A stretch of 8,272 nucleotides of DNA from CAZAYB01 sp964489215. Its GTDB lineage: Bacteria; Planctomycetota; Phycisphaerae; Sedimentisphaerales; Anaerohalosphaeraceae. The notes under the pieces were generated by a model that was not told the origin of the DNA, ran no database searches, and was given only the letters and a program-made list of their open reading frames with translations. The stretch is from NCBI GenBank assembly GCA_964489215.1, contig CAZAYB010000134.1, positions 1 to 8,272 on the forward strand. The letters run 5' to 3'. The position numbers were made by a program, and so were the translations under genes. Shown here piece after piece: positions 1 to 6,415 of the stretch (positions within the stretch are counted from its first letter, which is position 1; every line of letters starts with the position of its first letter).

Positions 1-235
1 GAAGCTATGCTGTTAATTTTCATTGATCGTAATTGTCCTTATTTTTGGTATCTGTAAATTAGGACGAATTAACCTTAAATATGTTACCATAAAAACGGAG
101 ATTTTCATAATAATTAGCAAAAAACTGGTTTTTGGAAAAAACTGTGGATTAAAACAAGTAATTTTACGTAACTTTTTTGGTTATTGTTCGTCATATATTA
201 GCGTAGCCATTGATAATAATCTATTTCGGTGATAT
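1..235. other. AT-rich non-coding leader before the ATPase gene
   Basis: This stretch is very AT-rich and shows no convincing gene. One frame is open from base 1 to a TAA at 55-57 and could be the tail of an upstream gene, but 18 codons are too few to judge. A 69-codon frame at 23-232 has the composition of random AT-rich DNA and no family resemblance. The region contains a 14-bp inverted repeat at 120-133 (AAAAAC-TG-GTTTTT) and a 9-base direct repeat AAAAAACTG at 119-127 and 136-144. It probably carries the promoter of the ATPase gene. TATATT at 194-199 and GATAAT at 212-217 are -10-like, but neither has a good -35 partner, so no promoter is called. Confidence 0.5.
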
Positions 236-1402
236 ATGAAGTTTAAAGATGAGATCAAAAGAGGTCCTCGTGAGTTTGTGGACGAGTTTCTAAGAGAGGC
301 AGTTGCTGGGGGTGCGACTGATGTTCATTTTGAGCCCGGCAGTGATCAGATGGCAATCCGTTATCGCATTGACGGTGTTCTTGAGGAAATCGAGAAGGTA
401 CCGAGGGTGGTCGGCGATAAGCTAATCGGCCGTCTTCAGGTTATGGGTAATTTACTAAGTTATCGCAATGATATTCCTCAGGAAGGGAGGATAGCTTGTG
501 TTAAAGAGCATAGCGGCTGGTCCGGTGCGGTAACGGATAAGCGGGTTTCGACATTTCCGACGATTTACGGGCCCAGGGCTGTAGTTCGTATATTTTATGA
601 GAACAGGGGGTTAATGGAGCTCGATGAACTTGGCTTGCCGGGGGAAGTTGTTTTGTATATGAAGAAGTTTTCTGTATTGCCGCAGGGTGTTTTGATAATG
701 ACCGGTCCTGCAGGAGCCGGTAAGAGTACGACGCTTTCAGCAATGCTCAGGTACATAATCAAGCATAATCCCGGTAAAAGCGTGATATCACTTGAGGATC
801 CGGTGGAGCGTCAGATCGAGGGTGTGACCCAGGTCCAGATATCCGGTTACGGGGAGATGGATTTTCCGAAGGCTTTGAGGTCTTTGCTGAGGCAGGATCC
901 TGAGGTTATAATGGTTGGAGAGATACGGGACGCGGAGACAGCGAGGATAGTTATAGAGGCTGGTCTAACCGGGCATTTGTTGATGACGACGATGCATTCT
1001 GTAAGCGGGGCCGGGGCATTGCTTCGTCTTCTGGAGATGGGGGTTGAGGCATATCAGATAACGTCTGCGGTTACCGGTGTTGTGAATCAGCGTCTTTTGC
1101 GTAAGGTTTGTAAACATTGTTTCAGGAGAGCTGAGGATGGAAGGTCTGAGGCTGCGGGGTGTGAGAAGTGTTTTAACAGCGGCTACAGGGACAGGACTGT
1201 TTCCGCTGAGCTTGTGAGGATGGAAGGTGCGGTTAGAAAAGTTCTGCTTGGGAAAGGGGATCTGGAAGAGATAAAAGGTGTTTTGAAAGAGGGAGGGCAT
1301 AAGGGTCTTTTTGAGCACGGAATGGAATTAGTGAAAAAAGGGATTACAACTGAAGATGAAGTTAAGCGTCATATTGGTTCTCTGGACATGTTTTATACCT
1401 GA
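236..1402 (+). CDS. gspE: GspE/PilB-type secretion or pilus assembly ATPase, short form lacking the N1 domain
   Basis: This is a cytoplasmic hexameric ATPase that powers pseudopilus or pilus assembly through the GspF platform. The N2 domain begins almost at the N-terminus (ATDVHFEP, residues 27-34; RIDGVL 44-49; PQEGRI 81-86). Then come Walker A GPAGAGKST (157-165), the Asp box SLEDPVE (185-191), Walker B PEVIMVGEIRD (222-232, Glu229), the His box GLTGHLLMTTMHS (243-255) and QRLLRKVC (285-292). A four-Cys zinc site (C292, C295, C309, C312) marks it as GspE/PilB-like rather than PilT. The linker between the two CxxC pairs is only 13 residues, shorter than usual. At 388 residues it is much shorter than typical GspE/PilB (about 500-570) because the N1 domain is absent. 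An in-frame TGA at 230-232 lies just before the start, so no longer form is possible. The only SD-like bases, GGTGA at 228-232, sit unusually close to the ATG. Confidence 0.93.
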   Translation: MKFKDEIKRGPREFVDEFLREAVAGGATDVHFEPGSDQMAIRYRIDGVLEEIEKVPRVVGDKLIGRLQVMGNLLSYRNDIPQEGRIACVKEHSGWSGAVTDKRVSTFPTIYGPRAVVRIFYENRGLMELDELGLPGEVVLYMKKFSVLPQGVLIMTGPAGAGKSTTLSAMLRYIIKHNPGKSVISLEDPVERQIEGVTQVQISGYGEMDFPKALRSLLRQDPEVIMVGEIRDAETARIVIEAGLTGHLLMTTMHSVSGAGALLRLLEMGVEAYQITSAVTGVVNQRLLRKVCKHCFRRAEDGRSEAAGCEKCFNSGYRDRTVSAELVRMEGAVRKVLLGKGDLEEIKGVLKEGGHKGLFEHGMELVKKGITTEDEVKRHIGSLDMFYT

Positions 1403-1523
1403 GCGTTTCAAAATTACGGCCCGATGTTTTAGCCGATCATCGACATTAAGCGAATTTTTCATGGCAGTTAGTAGTAGTTATTGTATCAGTTAATTGATGT
1501 AATAAAAATTACAGGAGTAAAGT
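1403..1523 (+). other. Intergenic gap between the ATPase and platform genes
   Basis: This 121-base non-coding gap contrasts with the tight packing of the five following genes, so a second promoter may lie here. I see no clear -35/-10 pair. A 5-bp inverted repeat, CGATG (1422-1426) and CATCG (1438-1442), is too weak to call a terminator. The last bases carry a good Shine-Dalgarno sequence, AGGAG at 1513-1517, six bases before the ATG of the next gene. Confidence 0.5.
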
Positions 1524-2723
1524 ATGGCATTTTTCAAGTATTCGGCATTGACTGATTCTGACAGGCTGATGACCGGCAGGATAGAAGCAGCTGATCATGA
1601 GCAGGCGAAGGAGCAGCTTGAGGAGATGAAGCTGCGAGTTGAGGAGATTGAACTTGAGCCTTTGAAGAAAGAAAAGGGCATGGCGGGCAAGGGTGATTTT
1701 CATGTTTTCAATGAACAGCTTGCTTCGATAGCGCGGGCCGGCATTCCTCTTGAGAAGGGTCTGAGGAGGATGGCGGAAGATATGAGTTCGTCTAAGATGA
1801 AACGGCTGGTAAGCGAGATAGCGGACGAGCTTGAAAAGGGTGTTGATATTATCGAGGCAGTTGGTAAGAAGCGTGAGCATTTTCCTCCTCTTTATACTTA
1901 TGTTTTAAAAGCTGGGGTTGAAACCGGCCGACTTGCGGATGTACTTACTACTTTGAACAGGCATCTTGAGAGGTCAGGTTATACCAGAAGGATACTGTTT
2001 GAAACGGCGGCATATCCGCTTACGGTAATGCTTATTGCGGCGTTGATAGCAACTTTTCTGTTTATTTTTGTTATTCCGACCTTTGAGGATGTGCTGTTTG
2101 ATATGAGCGGCGGAAGTGCAGGTTTGCCTGCGCTTACGAGAATGGTATTTGTAATGAGTGATCATGTTCTGGATTTCTGGATTGTTACGGGTGCGGTTAT
2201 CGGTTTAATAATTTTCAGTATTACGGCTTTGTCGTGGAGCAGAGAAGGGAGGGTTTTTAAGGAAAGTGTTCTGCTTAAGACCCCGCTTTTCGGCAGGCTT
2301 CATCTTAACTCTGTAATGACAAGGTTCTGTGAGGTTATGGCAATACTTGTATCCACGGGCTCTGGTCTGGCGACAGCTCTTAGGGTTTCAGCGGAGGCAA
2401 GCGGCAGTGATAAACTTTCGGGGGAGATACAGAAAACCGCAGACAAACTTGAGGAGGGAAACAGTTTTTATGAAGCGAGTCAGTTTTCGGGAATGCCAGG
2501 TGCTTTGTTTTCTTATTCGGTTCAGCTTGGTGCCCAGCGTAATGACCTTGAGGCAACTATTGGTTCTCTTGCTGATATGTATTCTAATCAGATGGTGATA
2601 TCTCAAAACAGGTTAAGGGGAATTCTTGTGCCGGGTATGATAATTTTTCTTGGATTATTTATCAGCTTAATCGTTCTTGCGCTTTTTTTGCCTATGGTGA
2701 AAATGGTTACTGTTTTAATGTAG
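1524..2723 (+). CDS. gspF: GspF/PilC-type inner-membrane platform protein
   Basis: This is a polytopic inner-membrane protein that couples the assembly ATPase to pseudopilin extraction. Its 399 residues match the usual GspF length. The N-terminus MAFFKYSALT followed by an amphipathic segment (to about residue 60) is typical of the family. Two T2SSF domains follow, at about 62-190 and 265-392. Membrane segments lie near 163-186, 217-237 and 368-392. Domain 1 carries the classic pattern FPPLYTYVLKAGVETGRLADVL (119-140, shown here as its key residues P121, G131, E133, G135) and VIPTF (183-187). The matching region of domain 2 (QLGAQRNDLEATIGSLADMY, 334-353) is weaker, and its usual Glu-Thr-Gly is replaced. 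The start is supported by AGGAG at 1513-1517. The next gene begins nine bases after its stop. Confidence 0.93.
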   Translation: MAFFKYSALTDSDRLMTGRIEAADHEQAKEQLEEMKLRVEEIELEPLKKEKGMAGKGDFHVFNEQLASIARAGIPLEKGLRRMAEDMSSSKMKRLVSEIADELEKGVDIIEAVGKKREHFPPLYTYVLKAGVETGRLADVLTTLNRHLERSGYTRRILFETAAYPLTVMLIAALIATFLFIFVIPTFEDVLFDMSGGSAGLPALTRMVFVMSDHVLDFWIVTGAVIGLIIFSITALSWSREGRVFKESVLLKTPLFGRLHLNSVMTRFCEVMAILVSTGSGLATALRVSAEASGSDKLSGEIQKTADKLEEGNSFYEASQFSGMPGALFSYSVQLGAQRNDLEATIGSLADMYSNQMVISQNRLRGILVPGMIIFLGLFISLIVLALFLPMVKMVTVLM

Positions 2724-2732
2724 GGGTTTTTA

Positions 2733-4232
2733 ATGGGTTATTTTATCGCTGGATTTATAATTTTTGTAACAGCATCTTTATTTGCTTTTAAAAAGCCTGC
2801 TTTTGCAGTTTTAATACAATTTGCCAGTTTTGGTGCCTTTGTGTGTTTGTATCTTGCCGAGCAAAACAGCAGTTTGGTGCCCCGTATATGGCGTTTGCCT
2901 CTGGACGATGAAATAGTAATCTTTTTTCTGACTAACTCGGTCATTCTGCTTTTGATTATCAATCCTTTAATTATTTTTCTATCACGCAAGGAACATATCA
3001 GCCGATGGCCAGTGGTGGTTGCAAAAATGCTTTTTACATTGGCTTTTTTTGCGGGTTTATTAATTATACTTTTACTTATCTTTCAGCCTTTAGGGATATT
3101 GATGTGGGTGTTTTTCGTTTATGTTTTTTGTGCGGTGTGGTCGATGCGCGGTTATAACCGGCCGATGACTATAGTTTCGACAATTCATGGTGCGATAAGG
3201 CAAAGGCTTCCGTTGGCGACAGCGATGGAGATGGCATCAAATGCAGAGAGAGGTAAAAATGCGGAGATATTCAGGAGTTTGTCTTACTGGCTAAGCGAGG
3301 GTTTTGGGTTGGCAGAGGCTTTGCAGAAGAGTTATCCGGGCATAAAGCCTAATGTTTTTTCGGCAATTAAAGCGGGCCAAAAAAGCGATCAGCTTAAAGA
3401 GGCTTTGCATAAAATTGTAGAGGATGAGAAAGAAGTTTATAAGGAAAAAGAAATGTCCACTGTGATACCATGGATATATCCTCTTGTTGTTATGCTGATG
3501 GCAATGTCAGTTGCTATTGGTATCAGTATCTTTATAATACCAACATTTGCAGAGGTAATGCATGATTTGAGCAAGGGGAGTTTATCGCTTCCGTGGACTA
3601 CGGAATTTTTGCTTGATTTTGCAGGATTTTTGACGGCTGACGGGGGGTCTGTTTTAATTTTATTGCTGTTTCTTGTTATATTATCAGTTCTGGGGTTTGT
3701 TTATTCGAGTTACAGAAAGAGGAATCCTAAAAAGCCATATTTGCTTTCAAAAGCTGGGGATACATTGAAATGGTACTTTCCAGTTTCTAATTATTTTGAG
3801 CGCAGCCGATCACTTAAACTTTTGCTTGAATGTTTAAGGCTTGCGGTCAGGGCAGGGTTGCCGATATCAGAAGGGGTTAAAAACGCGGCTAATCAGGATG
3901 TGAATTATGTTTATAAGCAAAAGCTTGAGAAATGGGCCAGTCAGATTAAAGAAGGGGAGAAGGTTTGGGAGTCGGCGAGGTCAGCTGGTATTGACAGCTG
4001 TGTGGTGTGGGCGTTCAATGAAAAAATAAATCCGGAAGTTAATGAAAGGCTTTTTAAGATGCTCGAGTCTGCGACAGCGAGTAATTATTCATACGCGATG
4101 AATCTTGTGAAGACGGCAAGTGTGCCTTTGACCGTTCTTGGGCTTGGGGCGGTTGTCGGTTTTGTGGTGTATTCTATATTTATGCCAATGGTTGAGATAA
4201 CAAAATATTTGACGGAAACGGCTTTGCCTTAG
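2733..4232 (+). CDS. Second GspF-like platform protein with a polytopic N-terminal extension
   Basis: A divergent 499-residue GspF relative. Residues 1-140 are strongly hydrophobic, with about four or five predicted membrane segments (roughly 2-19, 24-42, 60-84, 95-117, 119-136). They replace the soluble N-terminus of ordinary GspF. Two T2SSF-like domains follow, near 146-275 and 357-487. Domain 1 contains SAIKAGQKSDQLKEAL (210-225), equivalent to the Gly-Glu-x-Gly region, then a membrane segment (247-270) ending in IIPTFAEVM, as in the first GspF (VIPTFEDVL). Further membrane segments lie near 304-325 and 463-487, the last ending FMPMVEI (483-489), like LPMVKMV in the upstream protein. AGGGG at 2722-2726 precedes the ATG by six bases. 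It most likely forms a second platform or a heteromer with the first GspF. That role is inferred from homology pattern and position only. Confidence 0.8.
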   Translation: MGYFIAGFIIFVTASLFAFKKPAFAVLIQFASFGAFVCLYLAEQNSSLVPRIWRLPLDDEIVIFFLTNSVILLLIINPLIIFLSRKEHISRWPVVVAKMLFTLAFFAGLLIILLLIFQPLGILMWVFFVYVFCAVWSMRGYNRPMTIVSTIHGAIRQRLPLATAMEMASNAERGKNAEIFRSLSYWLSEGFGLAEALQKSYPGIKPNVFSAIKAGQKSDQLKEALHKIVEDEKEVYKEKEMSTVIPWIYPLVVMLMAMSVAIGISIFIIPTFAEVMHDLSKGSLSLPWTTEFLLDFAGFLTADGGSVLILLLFLVILSVLGFVYSSYRKRNPKKPYLLSKAGDTLKWYFPVSNYFERSRSLKLLLECLRLAVRAGLPISEGVKNAANQDVNYVYKQKLEKWASQIKEGEKVWESARSAGIDSCVVWAFNEKINPEVNERLFKMLESATASNYSYAMNLVKTASVPLTVLGLGAVVGFVVYSIFMPMVEITKYLTETALP

Positions 4233-4243
4233 AGGTGACGGAT

Positions 4244-4642
4244 ATGGCAATTTATAAAAATAACAGAAAAGGTTTTATTATTACAGATGTGACGGTGACT
4301 GTCTTTGTTTCGATAATGATATTTTCACTTTTGATGGCGACATTGAGAACGACGGGACATTTTAACAGGGTTCAGCATGCCAGGTATGAATGTGTGCTGG
4401 CGGCAAGGGCGCAGCTCGATGATATCAGCGCAGGGGGTGACGGACTGGATGAGGAGGAAACAGAGAGGTTTTGGCCAGGTGTGAAGCTTGAGACTTCTTA
4501 TGAGCGGGGAGATGGTAAATGGTCGGGTTTGACGCTTGTGACGGTAAGGGCGAAAGGCGGGGCAGATTCTTTACATACGACGGAAGTTATGAGCAGGTAT
4601 GTAAAACTGAGCAATGACAAGGGAGTGGAAGTTAATGAATAA
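4244..4642 (+). CDS. Minor pseudopilin-like protein, GspI-like
   Basis: A small pseudopilin-like protein, 132 residues from the preferred ATG at 4244. A GTG at 4235 is possible, but it lies inside the strong Shine-Dalgarno stretch GAGGTGA (4232-4238), which is well spaced for 4244. A short basic leader ends in RKG, followed by FIITDVTVTV and a hydrophobic helix (about 11-33). This is the class III prepilin layout, with cleavage expected after Gly10. Position +5 of the mature protein is Asp15 instead of the near-invariant Glu. The segment AARAQLDDISAG (53-64) resembles the post-helix region of GspI/PilV-type minor pseudopilins. The globular part is short and acidic. It is second from the tip genes in the usual I-J-K order, which supports the GspI-like assignment; the exact subfamily is an inference. 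Confidence 0.72.
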   Translation: MAIYKNNRKGFIITDVTVTVFVSIMIFSLLMATLRTTGHFNRVQHARYECVLAARAQLDDISAGGDGLDEEETERFWPGVKLETSYERGDGKWSGLTLVTVRAKGGADSLHTTEVMSRYVKLSNDKGVEVNE

Positions 4643-5135
4643 GAAAATTAAAAACGGGTTTACGATTAACGAGATGATGATAAGTCTGGCTTTTATAGTG
4701 GTAGTATTTTCGATATTTTCAAAAGGGGCGAATGTTTTTCACAGAGATGTTCCAAGGGTTTATAAGGACGTGGACACGTTTGGTGTTATAAGTGATTTTC
4801 TGGAGAGGTTTGAAAGGGATATTGAAGGAGCGGACAGGGTTGAAAATACGGAGAAATTTCCGTTTACGATTATAAAGGGCAGCAGGCGGACGTGTTATAA
4901 ATATGACAAGGATCAGTATGTGATGGTGAGGATAGAGGATTTTGATTTACCGCAGGCAAAGATTACCAGCTGGCGGATACCATTTGGGAATATTGATTAC
5001 AGAATAACACACGGCGGCAGACGGGTTGAGGTTGTAACTTCGATTGACAGGAAAGTTAAGGGACAATATCAGCATAAGCTGCGACGGTGCAGTCTTTTCT
5101 ATGTTGGATTGGATACGAAAGGGTTAAGACAGTGA
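4635..5135 (+). CDS. Minor pseudopilin-like protein, GspJ-like
   Basis: A 166-residue protein with a textbook class III prepilin N-terminus: MNKKIKNG then FTINEMMISLAF, giving cleavage after Gly8, Phe at +1 and Glu13 at +5. A hydrophobic helix follows to about residue 28. After it, DFLERFERDIEGADRV (54-69) resembles the GspJ region with a conserved Glu-Arg-Asp, and a beta-rich C-terminal domain follows. The ATG at 4635 overlaps the end of the preceding gene by eight bases, with GGAG at 4622-4625 as the likely Shine-Dalgarno. A start 21 bases earlier (4614) would add seven residues but is less well placed. The overlap suggests translational coupling, and order in the cluster supports J. It is probably a subunit of the pseudopilus tip complex. 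Confidence 0.75.
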   Translation: MNKKIKNGFTINEMMISLAFIVVVFSIFSKGANVFHRDVPRVYKDVDTFGVISDFLERFERDIEGADRVENTEKFPFTIIKGSRRTCYKYDKDQYVMVRIEDFDLPQAKITSWRIPFGNIDYRITHGGRRVEVVTSIDRKVKGQYQHKLRRCSLFYVGLDTKGLRQ

Positions 5136-5515
5136 GAAAAGATAATCTTAAAAGGTATAACAGAAGCGGATTTGTAAGTTTTCTGCTGGTATTCATGCTT
5201 GGGTTTGTCGGTATCGCAATGTTTACTTTGTCAGCGGCGAGCAGGAAACTTCAGATGCTGACCAGACGTGCTGAGCTTAGCGCGATGGGAGAGAATATTG
5301 AACAAAGTGCGAAGAATTATTTACTTATCAACCGTGAGGAAATTACCGAGGGGAGTGATGATGTGATAGAGCTTGGTATTGAAGCAGAAGGGTTTAAGGA
5401 GAGCTTTTGTGTGATAACAATAGAGCAAAACGATGACAGGATAAGTGCGGAAATAAAGTCTGTGTGCTCAATCGGAAAGCACAGGCGGGTTAAGGTGTCG
5501 GAGTTTTATTTTTAA
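5132..5515 (+). CDS. Small GspK/PilX-like minor pseudopilin candidate
   Basis: A 127-residue protein starting at GTG 5132, which overlaps the stop codon of the previous gene (GTGA, 5132-5135). AAAGGG at 5118-5123 is the likely Shine-Dalgarno. An ATG at 5087 is open in frame but would lie deep in the upstream gene, so it is not preferred. The basic leader ends NRSG, followed by FVSFLLVFMLGFVGIAMFTL, with possible cleavage after Gly13. Position +5 is Leu18, so the usual Glu is missing, as in GspK-type tip subunits. The helix continues into a charged, helical stretch (38-64) and a short C-terminal domain with Cys93 and Cys112. At this length it lacks most of the large GspK globular domain (GspK is about 300 residues). 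It closes the operon in the K position. GspK/PilX-like is the best reading, but a plain single-pass membrane protein cannot be excluded. Confidence 0.6.
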   Translation: MRKDNLKRYNRSGFVSFLLVFMLGFVGIAMFTLSAASRKLQMLTRRAELSAMGENIEQSAKNYLLINREEITEGSDDVIELGIEAEGFKESFCVITIEQNDDRISAEIKSVCSIGKHRRVKVSEFYF

Positions 5516-5579
5516 TCTCGCGAGTATGAAAAGCCATGGGGGGTTTCTGGTTGTTATTTCAGGTACAATCTTAAGCGGT
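5516..5579. other. Convergent intergenic region without a clear terminator
   Basis: The two convergent transcription units end 64 bases apart. The space contains two short perfect palindromes, CTCGCGAG (5517-5524) and CCATGG (5534-5539). Neither forms a GC-rich hairpin followed by a T-run on either strand, so no intrinsic terminator is called. Confidence 0.5.
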
Positions 5580-6377
5580 TTAGTAGCCAGGTCCCCAGAA
5601 GTTTTTGTTCTGCGATGAGGGGGGCAATGTCAGTTGGTTCCAGAACATATCGTTATGCTTTGCAAGTGAGGGGGGAGTTTGTACATGAGGGGCTTTTTTT
5701 GGTTTTAAGTTTTCTACCCGGCCGTCGAGGAATGAAATGTTCATGGTGTTTTTGTGGTAGAATCCGCTGGAGTTTCGATGGTGCTCATCGTCTGATATTT
5801 TGAAGCCTTTTGCGATTGCGTTTGGGTTGCCTGCGTCTATTATTCTTTCAGCGTGGCTGGTTTCGAACATAAGTGCGCACTGGGCTGGAGCGTTTATCTG
5901 CGAGAATTTATAATTTCCGCCTGGTCCTATTTTTTTTTGTGTTCGGTTGTCGCAGTAACCGTTTATAGCAAAGCTTGTAAATGTTTTGTTGTGGGGGTAA
6001 TATTTAAATCCTGCGGGGAAGGGGTCTTTGTCTTCAGGACAAAACCACAAAGGGACAGCGTTTTCAAATATATGGTTAAGGTCGAAATCAGTACCCATGT
6101 ATTTGAGCAGTTTGAAGTTCCACAGGTCGAGGGGGTCTTTTGCGTGCATCATGCTGTGAGCAGGTATTATTATTCCATCATTTTCAGCGGCATACTGGCT
6201 AAAAGCCAGTGCGATTTGCTTCAATCTTGACTGGCAGATTAATCTTCGAGCATTTTTCTTTACAGCAGATATGGCGGGGAGCATTACGGCCATCATAATC
6301 GAAATGATGAGTATAACAGTCAGCAGTTCGATGAGTGTAAAGGCGGTTTGGTTTGATTTATCGGCAGATTTTCGCAT
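5580..6377 (-). CDS. Planctomycete-type prepilin-like protein with H-X9-DG motif
   Basis: A 265-residue protein of the large prepilin-like family seen in Planctomycetota and Lentisphaerota (prepilin N-terminal cleavage/methylation domain plus processing-associated H-X9-DG domain). FTLIELLTVILIISIMMA (13-30) gives Phe at +1 and Glu17 at +5; the residue before the cleavage point is Ala12 rather than Gly. The long N-terminal helix continues through CQSRLKQIALAFSQYAAENDG (48-68). The exact H-X9-DG motif is His208 to Asp218-Gly219 in NISFLDGRVE (213-222). Other typical features are WFCPED (111-116) and FAINGYCDN (136-144). The C-terminal end is Pro/Asn-rich. There is no Shine-Dalgarno before the ATG. 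It follows the dockerin-type gene by 38 bases on the same strand. The role of this family is not established; many copies per genome are usual. It is probably exported and membrane-anchored or pilin-like. Confidence 0.88.
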   Translation of the reverse strand: MRKSADKSNQTAFTLIELLTVILIISIMMAVMLPAISAVKKNARRLICQSRLKQIALAFSQYAAENDGIIIPAHSMMHAKDPLDLWNFKLLKYMGTDFDLNHIFENAVPLWFCPEDKDPFPAGFKYYPHNKTFTSFAINGYCDNRTQKKIGPGGNYKFSQINAPAQCALMFETSHAERIIDAGNPNAIAKGFKISDDEHHRNSSGFYHKNTMNISFLDGRVENLKPKKAPHVQTPPSLAKHNDMFWNQLTLPPSSQNKNFWGPGY

Positions 6378-6382
6378 AACCG

Positions 6383-6411
6383 ATTATAATTGGATTCTGT
6401 GAAAATTTAAA
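6383..6411 (-). promoter_or_regulatory. Possible leaderless promoter before the H-X9-DG prepilin gene
   Basis: Reading the minus strand, TATAAT lies at 6388-6383, with TTTAAA at 6411-6406 as a -35-like element 17 bases upstream. The spacing from TATAAT would put the transcription start at or next to the ATG at 6377. That fits the absence of any Shine-Dalgarno sequence. The surrounding sequence is AT-rich, so chance matches are likely, and co-transcription from the upstream gene is also plausible. Confidence 0.3.
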
Positions 6412-6415
6412 CTTT

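Noticed and set aside
23..232. A 69-codon open frame before the ATPase gene
   Set aside because: It begins at a TTG with no Shine-Dalgarno, has the composition of random AT-rich DNA, and shows no domain or signal pattern.
236..1402. Reading the ATPase as a PilT-type retraction motor because of its short length
   Set aside because: The four-cysteine zinc site and the RVSTFPT region fit GspE/PilB assembly ATPases; PilT lacks the zinc site.
4235..4243. GTG at 4235 as start of the GspI-like gene
   Set aside because: This GTG is part of the GAGGTGA Shine-Dalgarno that is correctly spaced for the ATG at 4244.
5087..5131. ATG at 5087 as start of the GspK-like gene
   Set aside because: It would overlap the upstream gene by 49 bases and lengthen the prepilin leader with unrelated residues; GTG 5132 gives a normal basic leader and a GTGA stop-start overlap.
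5516..5579. Intrinsic terminator between the convergent genes
   Set aside because: The palindromes CTCGCGAG and CCATGG are too short and are not followed by T-runs on either strand.
5853..6230. A 125-codon plus-strand open frame
   Set aside because: It lies antisense inside the H-X9-DG prepilin gene, whose motifs are unambiguous, and shows no protein-family pattern.
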